Shown piece by piece: positions 15,972 to 24,763 of a DNA stretch of 64,000 nt. Each line of letters begins with the position of its first letter. Position 1 is the stretch's first letter. Made by a program: the position numbers and the translations under genes. Source of the stretch: Falsiroseomonas sp046052145. Its GTDB lineage: Bacteria > Pseudomonadota > Alphaproteobacteria > Acetobacterales > Acetobacteraceae. The stretch is taken from assembly GCA_046052145.1 (NCBI GenBank), contig JBJOMW010000003.1, positions 124,001-188,000 on the forward strand, given 5' to 3'. Under the pieces are notes generated by a model, which searched no databases, was not told the DNA's origin, and saw nothing but the letters and a program-made list of their open reading frames with translations.

Positions 15972-17520
15972 GATGCGAATGCTGCCCGGTTTCGGCCGGC
16001 GCGGATTGCTGACGGGCGCGGCGGGTCTCGCGCTCGGCGGTGCCTTCGGCGCGCCGGTGCTGGCGCAGGGCTCGCGCACGCTGCGCGTGCGCTTCGGTTC
16101 GGACATCTCGCAGCTGGATCCGGCGCGGATCTTCCAGAACGAGAACCAGTCCATCGCCAGCCACATCTATAGCGGCCTGGTGCAGTATGATCAGGCGACG
16201 AACGCGATCGTACCCGATCTCGCGACCAGCCATGAGGTCTCGGCCGATGGTACGGTCTGGACCTTCCGTCTGCGCCCGAACGTCACCTGGCACAAGAACT
16301 ACGGCGCCTTCACTTCGGATGACGTGAAGTTCTCGCTGGAGCGCGTGCTCGACCCTGCCACGGGCAGCCTCTATCGCGGCCAGCTGGCGAGCATCAAGGA
16401 AGTCCAGACACCGGACCCGATGACGGTCCGCATCGTGCTGAACGAGCCGAATTCCGGCTTCCTGCACAAGCTCTGCGCCTTCAACCAGGGCTGGATCGTC
16501 TCGCGCCGCGCCGTCACCGAGATCGGCGAGCGCTACAGCATGAACCCGATCGGCACCGGGCCCTTTGTCTTCGACCGTTGGACGACCGGCAATGAGGTGC
16601 GGCTGACCGCGAACCCGGCCTACTTCGCTGGCCCCTCCACGCTGACGGATGTCATCTTCCGCATCGTCCGCGACGAGACCGCCGCGGCCATCGCGCTGGA
16701 GAATCGCGAGCTCGACATCTTCTACGCGCTGCAGACGCCGGAAGTGATCGAGCGGCTGCGCCGGGTGCAGGGCATCAACGTGCTCGACCGGCCGGCGAAC
16801 AACACGGTCAACCTGGTGCTGAACACCACTGCCGGGCCGCTGCGCGATGTGCGCGTGCGCCGCGCGATGGCGCATGCGATCAACCGCCGCGCGCTGATCG
16901 ACGGCTTCTTCCGCGGCACGAAGTTCGAGGCGACCAGTGTGCTGACCTCGACCTTCCAGGAATTCAGCGAAGACGGCGTGCCGCGCTACGCCTTCGATCC
17001 CGACCGTGCCCGCGCCCTGCTGCGCGAGGCCGGTGTTTCGAACTTCCGGTTCGAGATCACGACTGTCGGCCTCAACCCCTTCGACCGCTTCCCGGTCGCG
17101 GTGGCAAACGATCTGCAGCAGGTCGGCATCCAGGCGACGGTGCGCGTGCTGGAGCGTGGCGCCTATGTCCAGGCGCGCAGCAGCGGCAATGTGCAGTCCT
17201 GCATCACCGCCGTCGTCGGCCCGCCCGACCCGGACAGCCCGCTGGTCACGCTGTACCACACGCGCAGCCATCCGCCGGGGCTCAACACCTCGCGCTACGA
17301 CCGTGCGGACGAGCTGCTGGCGGAAGCCGCACGGGCGCCGAACCTTGCCGGCCGGCGCGCGGTCTATAACCGCCTGCTGCGCCAGACCATGGACGACCTG
17401 CCCGTGATCCCGCTTTACGCGGACCGGCTGTTCATCGCGCATGGCCCGACGGTGCAGGGCTTCGTGCAGAACAGCCTGTTCACGGTGAATGTCTCGCCGG
17501 TCTCGCTGCGCGGCGCCTGA
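15964..17520 (+). CDS. Oligopeptide/nickel-type ABC substrate-binding protein (family 5)
   Basis: The 518-residue periplasmic protein begins with a Tat-like signal (FGRRGLLTGAAGLALGGAFG, cleavage after VLAQG). It shows SBP_bac_5 hallmarks: SDISQLDPARIFQNENQ, LVQYDQATNAIVPDLATS, WTFRLRPNVTWH, then FTSDDVKFSLERVLDP and NPIGTGPFVFDRW. It delivers its ligand to the two permeases that follow. Despite the family name, such proteins often carry opines, glutathione, modified amino acids or small amides. The stop and the next start share bases (overlap of one), and the whole importer is translationally coupled. Confidence 0.95.
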   Translation: MDEMRMLPGFGRRGLLTGAAGLALGGAFGAPVLAQGSRTLRVRFGSDISQLDPARIFQNENQSIASHIYSGLVQYDQATNAIVPDLATSHEVSADGTVWTFRLRPNVTWHKNYGAFTSDDVKFSLERVLDPATGSLYRGQLASIKEVQTPDPMTVRIVLNEPNSGFLHKLCAFNQGWIVSRRAVTEIGERYSMNPIGTGPFVFDRWTTGNEVRLTANPAYFAGPSTLTDVIFRIVRDETAAAIALENRELDIFYALQTPEVIERLRRVQGINVLDRPANNTVNLVLNTTAGPLRDVRVRRAMAHAINRRALIDGFFRGTKFEATSVLTSTFQEFSEDGVPRYAFDPDRARALLREAGVSNFRFEITTVGLNPFDRFPVAVANDLQQVGIQATVRVLERGAYVQARSSGNVQSCITAVVGPPDPDSPLVTLYHTRSHPPGLNTSRYDRADELLAEAARAPNLAGRRAVYNRLLRQTMDDLPVIPLYADRLFIAHGPTVQGFVQNSLFTVNVSPVSLRGA

Positions 17521-18461
17521 TGCTGTTCTACGTCGCCCGTTGCGTCGGTCAGCTCGCCGTCGCGCTGGTCGGGATCGTCACGGTGGCCTTCTTCTTGATG
17601 AGGGCCATTCCGGGTGATCCCGCCCTGTACATGCTGGGCGACTTCGCAACCGCCGAGGCGCTCGCCACTTTGCGCGCGCGCCTCGGCCTGGATCTGCCGG
17701 TCTGGCAGCAATACTTCGTCTTCCTGGCCCGCGCGGCGCAGGGGGATCTCGGCAGTTCCGTCGTCACCGGGCAGCCGGCGCTGGCGGAGATCTGGGCGGC
17801 GGTGCCGCCTTCTGCCGCACTGGCCGTGGCGGGGATGCTGGTCGCGGTGCTGGCAGGCGTGCCGCTCGGCATCATCGCGGCGGTGCGCCAGGGCAGCGCG
17901 GTGGATGTCGCCGTGATGCTCGTGGCGCTCGGCGGCATCTCCTTCCCCGTCTTCTGGGTCGGGCTGGTGGCGATCCTCACCTTCTCCCATGCGCTCGGCT
18001 TGTTTCCTGCGCTCGGCGCGACCAGCCAGCCCGGCTTCTGGCTTGCGCTGCATCACATGGCGTTGCCGGCGCTGGTGCTGGGCCTATCGGTCGCAGCGTA
18101 CATCGCGCGGCTCACGCGCTCGGCCATGCTGGAAGTGCTCGGGCAGGACCACATCCGCGTCGCACGCGCCATGGGCGTGCCGGAACGTCGCATCGTCTGG
18201 AAGCTCGCTTTCCGCAACGCGCTGATCCCGGTGCTGGCGGTGATCGGCGTGACCTTCGCCTGGTCGCTCGGCAATGCGATCCTGGTCGAAGCGGTGTTCA
18301 GCCGCCCTGGTCTTGGCTCCACCATCCTCAAGGCCATCCTGGCGCGCGACTACCAGCTGGTGCAGGCGGGCGTGTTGGTGCTGGCGGCGGCCGTCGTGCT
18401 GCTCAACACCGCGCTCGACCTGCTCTACGGCGCGATTGACCCGAGGCTCCGCCGCCGATGA
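17520..18461 (+). CDS. DppB-type ABC transporter permease
   Basis: This 313-residue inner-membrane protein has about six helices. The N-terminal LFYVARCVGQLAVALVGIVTVAFFLMRAIPGDPA is the typical DppB/OppB start (first helix plus the PGDP motif), and the C-terminal coupling block reads RVARAMGVPERRIVWKLAFRNALIPV. It pairs with the DppC-type protein encoded next (four-base overlap) to form the channel of the importer. Length and motifs are normal. Confidence 0.95.
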   Translation: MLFYVARCVGQLAVALVGIVTVAFFLMRAIPGDPALYMLGDFATAEALATLRARLGLDLPVWQQYFVFLARAAQGDLGSSVVTGQPALAEIWAAVPPSAALAVAGMLVAVLAGVPLGIIAAVRQGSAVDVAVMLVALGGISFPVFWVGLVAILTFSHALGLFPALGATSQPGFWLALHHMALPALVLGLSVAAYIARLTRSAMLEVLGQDHIRVARAMGVPERRIVWKLAFRNALIPVLAVIGVTFAWSLGNAILVEAVFSRPGLGSTILKAILARDYQLVQAGVLVLAAAVVLLNTALDLLYGAIDPRLRRR

Positions 18462-19357
18462 GTGCAGCCGCCGAACAGATCGACGCTGCCGCCGAGGCCG
18501 CTGCGCGCCGCCGCGCCGCCATCCGCCGCTATATGCGCCATCCCGGCTTCATGATCGGGGCTGTCGGCATCGCGCTGCTGGTCCTGGTGGCGCTGTTCGC
18601 GCCCTGGATCGCGCCGCATTCGCCGACGCGCACCGATTTGATGAACAATCTGGCGCCGCCATCCGCCACCTACTGGCTCGGCACCGACCAGTTCGGGCGC
18701 TGCGTCGCCTCTCGCCTGATCCATGGCGCGCAGGTCTCGCTCCAGGTCGGTTTCTTCGTGGTGCTGATCTCCCTCAGCCTCGGCACCGTCATCGGCGCGG
18801 TTGCGGGCTATGCCGGCGGATGGCTGGAACGCGCTTTGGTCGCGCTGATCGACATCATGCTCGCCTTCCCCTCCTTCCTGCTGGCGCTGGCGCTGGTCGC
18901 GGCACGGGGCAACACGCTCGATTCCATCATCCTCGCGGTCGCCATCGCCTACACGCCGCGCGTTGCCGCGGTGATGCGCTCTGTCGTGCTGACCATCCGC
19001 CCGCGCCCCTTCATCGAGGCGTCGCGCGCCATCGGCCTCACGCCCTGGAAAATCGTGCTGCGCCACGTCATCCCGAATGCGCTGCCGCCGGTGATCGTGG
19101 TGGCGACCGTCAGCGCGGCGACCGCGATCCTGGCGGAAGCGGGGCTTTCCTTCCTCGGCCTCGGCGTGCAGCCGCCGACGCCGACCTGGGGCAATGTGAT
19201 CGCCGAAGGGCAGACCTCGATCACCACCAATCCGCTGATCTCGCTCTCGGCCGGGCTCTGCATCGCCTTCACCGTCGTGGTGCTGAACCTGCTGGGTGAC
19301 GGGCTGCGCGACACGCTCGATCCGCAGATGCGCCGCAACACGGGCAAGCTGCTGTGA
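18458..19357 (+). CDS. DppC-type ABC transporter permease
   Basis: The 299-residue protein has the DppC layout: a cytoplasmic N-terminus, a first helix near residues 30-52, the periplasmic segment APHSPTRTDLMNNLAPPSAT..YWLGTDQFGRCVASRLIHG, then five helices. The coupling loop is EASRAIGLTPWKIVLRHVIPNALPP. The GTDQFGRD-like motif has Cys where most members have Asp, a minor variation. Its start overlaps the upstream permease by ATGA and its end overlaps the ATPase gene by GTGA. Confidence 0.95.
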   Translation: MSAAAEQIDAAAEAAARRRAAIRRYMRHPGFMIGAVGIALLVLVALFAPWIAPHSPTRTDLMNNLAPPSATYWLGTDQFGRCVASRLIHGAQVSLQVGFFVVLISLSLGTVIGAVAGYAGGWLERALVALIDIMLAFPSFLLALALVAARGNTLDSIILAVAIAYTPRVAAVMRSVVLTIRPRPFIEASRAIGLTPWKIVLRHVIPNALPPVIVVATVSAATAILAEAGLSFLGLGVQPPTPTWGNVIAEGQTSITTNPLISLSAGLCIAFTVVVLNLLGDGLRDTLDPQMRRNTGKLL

Positions 19358-20337
19358 CCGCCGCCTTCGAACTCCGCGGCCTGACGGCCGCAGTCCCCGG
19401 CGAGAAGGGCGCGGTGCGCCTGGTCGAGGATGTCTCGCTGCAGGTTGCTGCCGGAGAGACGTTGGCCGTTGTGGGCGAGAGCGGCTCGGGCAAGACGGTC
19501 ACCTTCACCTCCGCGCTCGGCCTGCTGCCGAAGCCCGGCCGCGTCATCGCCGGCCAGGCGCTACTGGAGGGCGAGGACCTGCTGCAACTACCGCCCGCGG
19601 AGCTCCGCCGCCGCCGCGGCGCGCGCATCGGCATGGTCTTCCAGGACCCGCTGACCGGCCTCAACCCCGTCTTCACTGTGGGCGAGCAGATAACTGAGGT
19701 GCTGCGCGCCCATCTGCCCATCAGCCGCAGCGCGGCGCGGGAGAGGGCGGTGGCGCTGCTGGCGCGGGTACAGATCCCAGACCCTGCGCGCCGCGTGGAT
19801 GACTACCCGCACCAATTCTCGGGCGGCATGCGCCAGCGCGTGCTGATCGCCATGGCCATCGCGCTCGGCCCCCGCGTGCTGATCGCGGATGAGCCGACCA
19901 CAGCACTCGACGTCACGGTGCAGGCGCAGGTGCTGGACCTGCTGGGTGATCTGCGCGCGGCGGAGGGCATGGGGATGGTGCTCATCACCCATGACCTTGG
20001 CGTGGTCGCGCGCCAGGCCGATCGCGTCGCAGTGATGTATGCCGGCCGCGTTGTGGAAACCGGCACGGTTGCCGAGGTCTTCGCGGCACCGCGACATCCC
20101 TACACGATCTCGCTGTTCCGCAGCATTCCGGAGCTGGATGCGCCGAGCGGCACGAAGCTCGCCCCGATCGCCGGCAACCCGCCCGAGCCGGCACGGCGCC
20201 CGCCGGGCTGCGCCTTCGCGCCGCGTTGCTTCGCGGCGTCGGATGCCGCCGGTTGCCGCAGCGCGCGGCCTGAGCTGATCGGAACGGGGCATCTGGCCGC
20301 CTGCCACCGCCAGGGCGCGCTGGAGGCCATCGCATGA
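19354..20337 (+). CDS. DppD-type ABC transporter ATP-binding protein
   Basis: The 327-residue cytoplasmic ATPase starts at GTG (GTGA overlap). It carries Walker A GESGSGKTVT, the Q-loop (MVFQDPLTGLNPVF), the signature FSGGMRQRVLIA, Walker B VLIADEPTTALDVTVQ and a switch histidine (LITHDLG). The C-terminal oligopeptide-transporter extension with a cysteine cluster (CAFAPRCFAASDAAGC) resembles the region that binds an iron-sulphur centre in some Dpp ATPases. It works with the next ATPase as a heterodimer. Confidence 0.95.
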   Translation: MTAAFELRGLTAAVPGEKGAVRLVEDVSLQVAAGETLAVVGESGSGKTVTFTSALGLLPKPGRVIAGQALLEGEDLLQLPPAELRRRRGARIGMVFQDPLTGLNPVFTVGEQITEVLRAHLPISRSAARERAVALLARVQIPDPARRVDDYPHQFSGGMRQRVLIAMAIALGPRVLIADEPTTALDVTVQAQVLDLLGDLRAAEGMGMVLITHDLGVVARQADRVAVMYAGRVVETGTVAEVFAAPRHPYTISLFRSIPELDAPSGTKLAPIAGNPPEPARRPPGCAFAPRCFAASDAAGCRSARPELIGTGHLAACHRQGALEAIA

Positions 20338-21365
20338 GCGCGCTGCTGGAAGTGGAGGCGCTGCGCCGCAGCTTCGGCGGCGGCCGCGCCCTGTTTGGCG
20401 CGCCTCGCCCCGAGGTGCGGGCGGTGGACGGCGTCTCCTTCACGCTGGCGCGCGGCGAGACGCTCGGCCTGGTCGGCGAGACCGGCAGCGGCAAAAGCAC
20501 GCTGGGCCGCCTGGTTCTCCGCCTGATCGAACCGAGCGCGGGTCGCGTGCGCTTCGACGGGCAGGATGTCACCGCCGCCTCTGCCGCTGCGCTGCGCGCG
20601 CTGCGGCCGCGCATGCAGATGGTCTTCCAGGACCCCTATGGTTCGCTCGACCCACGCATGACGGCTGGCGCGATCATCGCGGAGCCGATGCTGGCCCATG
20701 GCGTGCCACGTGCCGAGGCCACGCGCCGCGCGGCGGATATGCTCGGGCGCGTCGGCCTCTCGGCCGCGATGGCTGCGCGCTACCCGCATGAATTCTCGGG
20801 CGGGCAGCGCCAGCGCATCGGCATCGCGCGCGCCATCGCGCTCGACCCTGCGCTGGTCGTGCTGGATGAGCCAGTCAGCGCGCTCGATGTCTCCGTCCAG
20901 GCGCAGATCCTGAACCTGTTGGCGGAGATCCAGGCGCGCTCCGGTGTCGCCTTCCTGTTCATCGCGCATGACCTGGCCGTGGTGCGCCATGTCAGCGACC
21001 GCGTCGCGGTGATGTATCTCGGCCGCGTGGTGGAAATGGCGCCGCGCGATGCGCTCTACAGCGCGCCGCGGCATCCCTACACGGTCTCCCTGCTCTCTGC
21101 GGTGCCGCGCCCCGATCCCGCGAAGGAGCGCGACCGCCCGCGCATCCGCCCGATCGGCGAGATCGGCAGCGCCGCTGCGCTGCCCACAGGCTGCCGCTTT
21201 CATCCGCGCTGCCCGCGCGCGCGGCTGGTCGCGGCCCGCGGCGGCGACACCATGGAGGCAGCCGGCGCCCAGCTGCCGCGCGCCTGCGTGCAGCAGGATC
21301 CGGCGCTGGCACCCGCCGGCGGCGCCGCGCATCTCGCTGCCTGCCATTTCCCCGACGAGGCCTGA
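20334..21365 (+). CDS. DppF-type ABC transporter ATP-binding protein
   Basis: The second ATPase of the importer has 343 residues. It contains Walker A GETGSGKSTLG, the Q-loop MVFQDPYGSLDPRM, the signature FSGGQRQRIGIA, Walker B VVLDEPVSALDVSVQ, and IAHDLAVV. The C-terminal segment GCRFHPRCPRAR is the oligopeptide-transporter domain; the later cysteines of the usual C-x(n)-C cluster are replaced by a short Ala/Arg-rich insertion. It overlaps the previous gene by ATGA and is followed after 12 bases by the cysteine hydrolase gene. Confidence 0.95.
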   Translation: MSALLEVEALRRSFGGGRALFGAPRPEVRAVDGVSFTLARGETLGLVGETGSGKSTLGRLVLRLIEPSAGRVRFDGQDVTAASAAALRALRPRMQMVFQDPYGSLDPRMTAGAIIAEPMLAHGVPRAEATRRAADMLGRVGLSAAMAARYPHEFSGGQRQRIGIARAIALDPALVVLDEPVSALDVSVQAQILNLLAEIQARSGVAFLFIAHDLAVVRHVSDRVAVMYLGRVVEMAPRDALYSAPRHPYTVSLLSAVPRPDPAKERDRPRIRPIGEIGSAAALPTGCRFHPRCPRARLVAARGGDTMEAAGAQLPRACVQQDPALAPAGGAAHLAACHFPDEA

Positions 21366-21377
21366 GGAGACACCGCC

Positions 21378-22019
21378 ATGACCGTGACCCGCGAGCAGAA
21401 CTATGTCGGCGTCTTCGACGGCAAGGTCGGCTACGGCACGAAGCCGGCCGTCATCGTCATTGACTTCACCCTGGCCTACACCACGCCGGGCTCGCCCTTC
21501 TTCGCGGAAGGCGTGGTGCGCGCGGTGGCCGACACGGTGCCGCTGCTGGCCGCCGCACGCGCCGCTGGCGTGCCGGTGATCCACACCCGCGTCGAGTACC
21601 ATCCCTCCGGCGCCGATGGCGGCTGGTTCGTGCGGAAGGTCCCGGCGCTCAGGAAGATGGTCGCCGGCGAACCGCTGGCGCAGATCGATCCGAAGGTCGC
21701 GCCGCTGCCGGAGGAGGTTGTGCTGGTGAAGCAGTATCCGAGCCCCTTCTTCGGCACGCCGCTCGCGCCCATGCTGGCCGCGCTCGGCGTGGACACGCTG
21801 ATCCTCGCGGGTTGTTCCACCAGCGGCTGCGTGCGGGCCGGCGCGCTCGATGGCGTGCAGCATGGCTACCGTGTCGTCGTGCCGCAGGAATGCGTCGGCG
21901 ACCGCCATGACGGGCCGCATGACGCCAACCTCTTCGACATCAACGCGAAGTATGGTGATGTCGTGACGCGCGACGAGGTGATCGCCTATCTGGCCGGCCT
22001 TCAGACAAAGACGGCGTGA
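21378..22019 (+). CDS. Isochorismatase-family cysteine hydrolase (amidohydrolase)
   Basis: This 213-residue protein has the catalytic triad of the isochorismatase/N-carbamoylsarcosine amidohydrolase family: Asp29 in VIVIDFT, Lys118 in LVKQYPS, and Cys151 in CSTSGCVRAGALDG. The TSGCVRA motif is typical of the amide-cleaving members (N-carbamoylsarcosine amidase, maleamate amidohydrolase) rather than of isochorismatase. With the amidase earlier in the operon it gives the pathway two deamidating or decarbamoylating steps. A GAGGAGA ribosome site precedes the ATG. The nitrogen substrate is unknown. Confidence 0.9.
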   Translation: MTVTREQNYVGVFDGKVGYGTKPAVIVIDFTLAYTTPGSPFFAEGVVRAVADTVPLLAAARAAGVPVIHTRVEYHPSGADGGWFVRKVPALRKMVAGEPLAQIDPKVAPLPEEVVLVKQYPSPFFGTPLAPMLAALGVDTLILAGCSTSGCVRAGALDGVQHGYRVVVPQECVGDRHDGPHDANLFDINAKYGDVVTRDEVIAYLAGLQTKTA

Positions 22020-22035
22020 CGAGAGGAAACGAGGG

Positions 22036-22842
22036 ATGGGAACGACCACGGCGGATGATGCCATCCGCGTCTATTGGATGACCGGCTGCTCCTCCTGCCT
22101 GCGCACGAAGGAGTTCCTGCAGAAGCACGGCGTGCCCTTCCTCTCGCGCAACGTCCTGGAGGATGAAAGCGCCTATGAGGAGCTGGATCGCTTCGGCCTG
22201 AAGCAGGTGCCGATCGTCACGCGCGGCGATGCCTGGGCGAATGGCCAGATCCTGCGCGACGTCGCGCAGCTCTGCGGCATCGCCTATGGCGCGCCGAAGA
22301 TGCTGCCGGTGCCGGAGATGCGCCGGCGCCTGGACGCCCTGCTCGCCGGCACTGCGCGCTTCATCGCGCAGATGCCGGATGAGGCGCTGGCGCGCGAATT
22401 GCCGAACCGGCCGCGCAGCTTCGCCCAGCTCGGCTGGCACATCGCCAACATCGCCGACGCCTTCCTCGAGCATGAGGACGGCATCCCGCTGACCTTCGAC
22501 AGCTATATGCGCGTGCCCGAACCCGCGCAGTCCGGCCGCGCTGAGCTCATCGCCTATGCCGAGACGATGCGTCGCCGCATGGACGCATGGTTCGACGGCC
22601 CTGGCCACGATCGCGACTGGTCGAGCCGCGCCGACGTCTATTACGGCGAGCAGACGATGCACGAATTCCTGGAACGCACGGTCTGGCATGCCGGGCAGCA
22701 CGTCCGGCAGTTCATGTGGGTACTGGAAGGGCTCGGCATCGCGCCCAACGGCCCGCTCGGCCGCGAGACCTTCGAAGGGTTGCCGATGCCGGAGAAGGTC
22801 TGGGACGAGGCCAATCCGGCCAAGGTCCGGCGCGCCTCCTGA
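22036..22842 (+). CDS. Glutaredoxin-DinB fusion protein
   Basis: The 268-residue protein joins two domains. Residues about 10-80 are a glutaredoxin/thioredoxin fold with the redox motif Cys18-Ser-Ser-Cys21 (WMTGCSSCLRTKEFL) and the cis-proline in VPIV. Residues about 95-260 are a DinB/YfiT-like four-helix bundle with a likely metal triad His135 (LGWHIAN), His218 and His222 (WHAGQHVRQF). DinB-type proteins include metal-dependent thiol S-transferases and isomerases such as mycothiol-dependent maleylpyruvate isomerase. A fusion to glutaredoxin suggests a thiol-dependent isomerase or transferase in the catabolic route. It sits between the hydrolase and the hydro-lyase genes in one operon. Confidence 0.82.
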   Translation: MGTTTADDAIRVYWMTGCSSCLRTKEFLQKHGVPFLSRNVLEDESAYEELDRFGLKQVPIVTRGDAWANGQILRDVAQLCGIAYGAPKMLPVPEMRRRLDALLAGTARFIAQMPDEALARELPNRPRSFAQLGWHIANIADAFLEHEDGIPLTFDSYMRVPEPAQSGRAELIAYAETMRRRMDAWFDGPGHDRDWSSRADVYYGEQTMHEFLERTVWHAGQHVRQFMWVLEGLGIAPNGPLGRETFEGLPMPEKVWDEANPAKVRRAS

Positions 22843-22852
22843 AGCGAAGCCC

Positions 22853-24142
22853 ATGACGCCGCGCACCATCACCGAGAAGATCCTGGCCGCCCACGCGCTG
22901 GAAGGCGAGGTCGTGCCCGGCGCGATCGCCACCATCCGCCCCGATGTCGTATTGCTGAACGACATCTCCGGCCCGCTGGCCTTCAACCAGTTCGCGGCGA
23001 TGGGCGCGCAGCGCGTCTTCGACCCCGAGCGCATCGTGCTCGTCGCCGACCACTTCGCGCCGGCGAAGGATGTGGAAAGCGCCGAGCAGCTGCGCCTGAC
23101 CGCGCGCTTCGCCAAGCAATATGGCCTGCGCCATCACTACGGCCCCGGCCGCGGCGGCATCGAGCACACGCTGATCGCCGAGCTCGGCCTGGTCGGGCAT
23201 GGCGACATCGTCTTCGGCGCCGACAGCCACACCTGCACGGCCGGCGCCTTCAACGCGCTCGGCATCGGTTTCGGATCGAGCGATCTCGCGGCAGCACTCG
23301 CCACGGGCAAGCTCTGGCTGCGCGTGCCGGCGACGATCCGCGTGGAGCTGACCGGGCGCCCGGGCCGCTTCGTCAGCGGCAAGGATGTGATCCTGGAGCT
23401 GATCCGCCGCATCGGATCGGACGGCGCGCTCGATGCCGCGCTGGAATTCGGCGGGCCGGGCGTTGCCTCGCTGCCGATGGATGCGCGCATGGCGGTTGCC
23501 AACATGGCGGTGGAAGCCGGCGCGGATTGGTGCGTGTTCGAAGGCGACGCGACGTCGCTTGCCGATATGCCGGCCCGTGGCATGGCGCCGCGACCGGCCG
23601 TGCTGGCCGATCCTGGCGCGACCTATGCGCATCGCCTGACGATCGACCTCGATGCGCTGCAGCCGATGGTGGCGCGGCCGCCATCGCCGGCGAATGGCGC
23701 GACGGTCGGCGACATCGCAGGCACGCGGGTGGACCAGGTCTATGTCGGCAATTGCGCGAACGGCACGCTGACCGACCTCCGCCAGGTGGCCGAGGTGCTG
23801 CGCGGCCGTCAGGTCGCGCCGCATGTGCGCATGGTGGTGGTGCCGGCGACGCAGCGCATCTGGCGCCAGGCGCTGGCGGAAGGGCTGCTCGACATCTTCG
23901 CCGAGGCCGGGGCGGCGGTCTCCGCACCCACCTGCGGCGCGTGCTTCGGCGGCCATATGGGCATTCTCGCCGCCGGCGAGGTGGCGCTGGCCACGACGAA
24001 CCGCAACTACCGCGGCCGCATGGGCCACCCCGATTCCGCCGTCTATCTGGCCAATGCCTGGGTCGCCGCCGCCGCTGCGGTGGCCGGTGAGATCGTGCCG
24101 CCCGAACAGGTCATGGGCCAGGCTGCGGGAGGCATCGCATGA
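22853..24142 (+). CDS. LeuC-type aconitase-family hydro-lyase, large subunit
   Basis: The 429-residue protein keeps all canonical features: the active-site Asp124-Ser125-His126 in FGADSHTCTAG, His105 in GGIEH, and cluster cysteines Cys301 (VGNCANG), Cys361 and Cys364 (PTCGACFGG). It should carry a 4Fe-4S cluster and reversibly hydrate or dehydrate a 2- or 3-hydroxy diacid. The 3-isopropylmalate-dehydratase/dimethylmalate-dehydratase subfamily fits by length. The context (amidase, importer, lyases) is catabolic and argues against leucine biosynthesis. It begins 10 bases after the glutaredoxin-DinB gene and overlaps the small subunit by ATGA. Confidence 0.88.
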   Translation: MTPRTITEKILAAHALEGEVVPGAIATIRPDVVLLNDISGPLAFNQFAAMGAQRVFDPERIVLVADHFAPAKDVESAEQLRLTARFAKQYGLRHHYGPGRGGIEHTLIAELGLVGHGDIVFGADSHTCTAGAFNALGIGFGSSDLAAALATGKLWLRVPATIRVELTGRPGRFVSGKDVILELIRRIGSDGALDAALEFGGPGVASLPMDARMAVANMAVEAGADWCVFEGDATSLADMPARGMAPRPAVLADPGATYAHRLTIDLDALQPMVARPPSPANGATVGDIAGTRVDQVYVGNCANGTLTDLRQVAEVLRGRQVAPHVRMVVVPATQRIWRQALAEGLLDIFAEAGAAVSAPTCGACFGGHMGILAAGEVALATTNRNYRGRMGHPDSAVYLANAWVAAAAAVAGEIVPPEQVMGQAAGGIA

Positions 24143-24642
24143 GCATCGCCGGGCGCATCCACCGGGTTGGCGACCATGTGGACACGGACGTCATCATCCC
24201 TGGCCGCTACCTGACGCTGCGGGACCAGGCGGTGCTGGGCACGCATTGCCTGGAGGGTCTCGATCCTGGCTTCGCCGCGCGCATCGCACCGGGCGACATC
24301 CTGGTGGCCGGGCGCAATTTCGGCTGCGGTTCGTCGCGCGAGCATGCGGTGCTGGCGCTGCGCGGCGCGGGCATCGCCGCCGTGATCGCCGAAAGCGCGG
24401 CGCGCATCTTCTTCCGCAACGCCATCAACCTGGCCCTGCCGGTGATCGTCGCGCCCGAGGCGGCGCGCGCGCTGGCCGCGGGCGAGGGGGCGGAGATCGA
24501 CATCGGCGCCGGCGTGATCCGCCAGGGCGCGCAATCCTGGCGCTTCCCGCCCTTTCAGGGCGAGGTCGCGGCGATCATCGCGGCCGGTGGCATCGCGGCG
24601 CGGGTGCGCGCTGTGCTGGGGGCCACCGCCCCCGGCGGCTGA
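24139..24642 (+). CDS. LeuD-type aconitase-family hydro-lyase, small subunit
   Basis: This 167-residue protein is the partner of the preceding large subunit. It has the canonical loop Gly-Arg-Asn-Phe-Gly-Cys-Gly-Ser-Ser-Arg-Glu-His at residues 58-69, the N-terminal DHVDTDVIIPGRYL motif and the substrate-loop region LTLRDQAVLGTHCLEGLD. Thus both active-site serine and arginine are present, in contrast to the divergent small subunit at 9182-9706. It is the last gene of the plus-strand operon, and a GC-rich hairpin follows. Confidence 0.9.
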   Translation: MSIAGRIHRVGDHVDTDVIIPGRYLTLRDQAVLGTHCLEGLDPGFAARIAPGDILVAGRNFGCGSSREHAVLALRGAGIAAVIAESAARIFFRNAINLALPVIVAPEAARALAAGEGAEIDIGAGVIRQGAQSWRFPPFQGEVAAIIAAGGIAARVRAVLGATAPGG

Positions 24643-24692
24643 CGCCGCGCGCCCCGCACCATTCAGCCCTCGTAGATGTGGTGGCTTTCAAG

Positions 24693-24717
24693 CCGCCGCT
24701 TGCGGACCCCGCGGCGG
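24693..24717 (+). terminator. Hairpin after the catabolic operon
   Basis: CCGCCGC and GCGGCGG form a 7-bp stem with an 11-base loop 50 bp after the last stop. It has no immediate T-run (a GTTTTTA occurs about 35 bp later), so termination here is only probable. The convergent kinase gene ends shortly after. Confidence 0.35.
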
Positions 24718-24763
24718 TGTTGCGGGCGGCGCTTCCCGAAACGCGGGTGAGTTTTTATCTTAA

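Noticed and set aside
14491..17442. A 983-codon minus-strand open frame opposite the amidase and binding-protein genes
   Set aside because: Composition is that of antisense high-GC DNA (His/Arg/Gln rich); the plus-strand genes have full family motifs.
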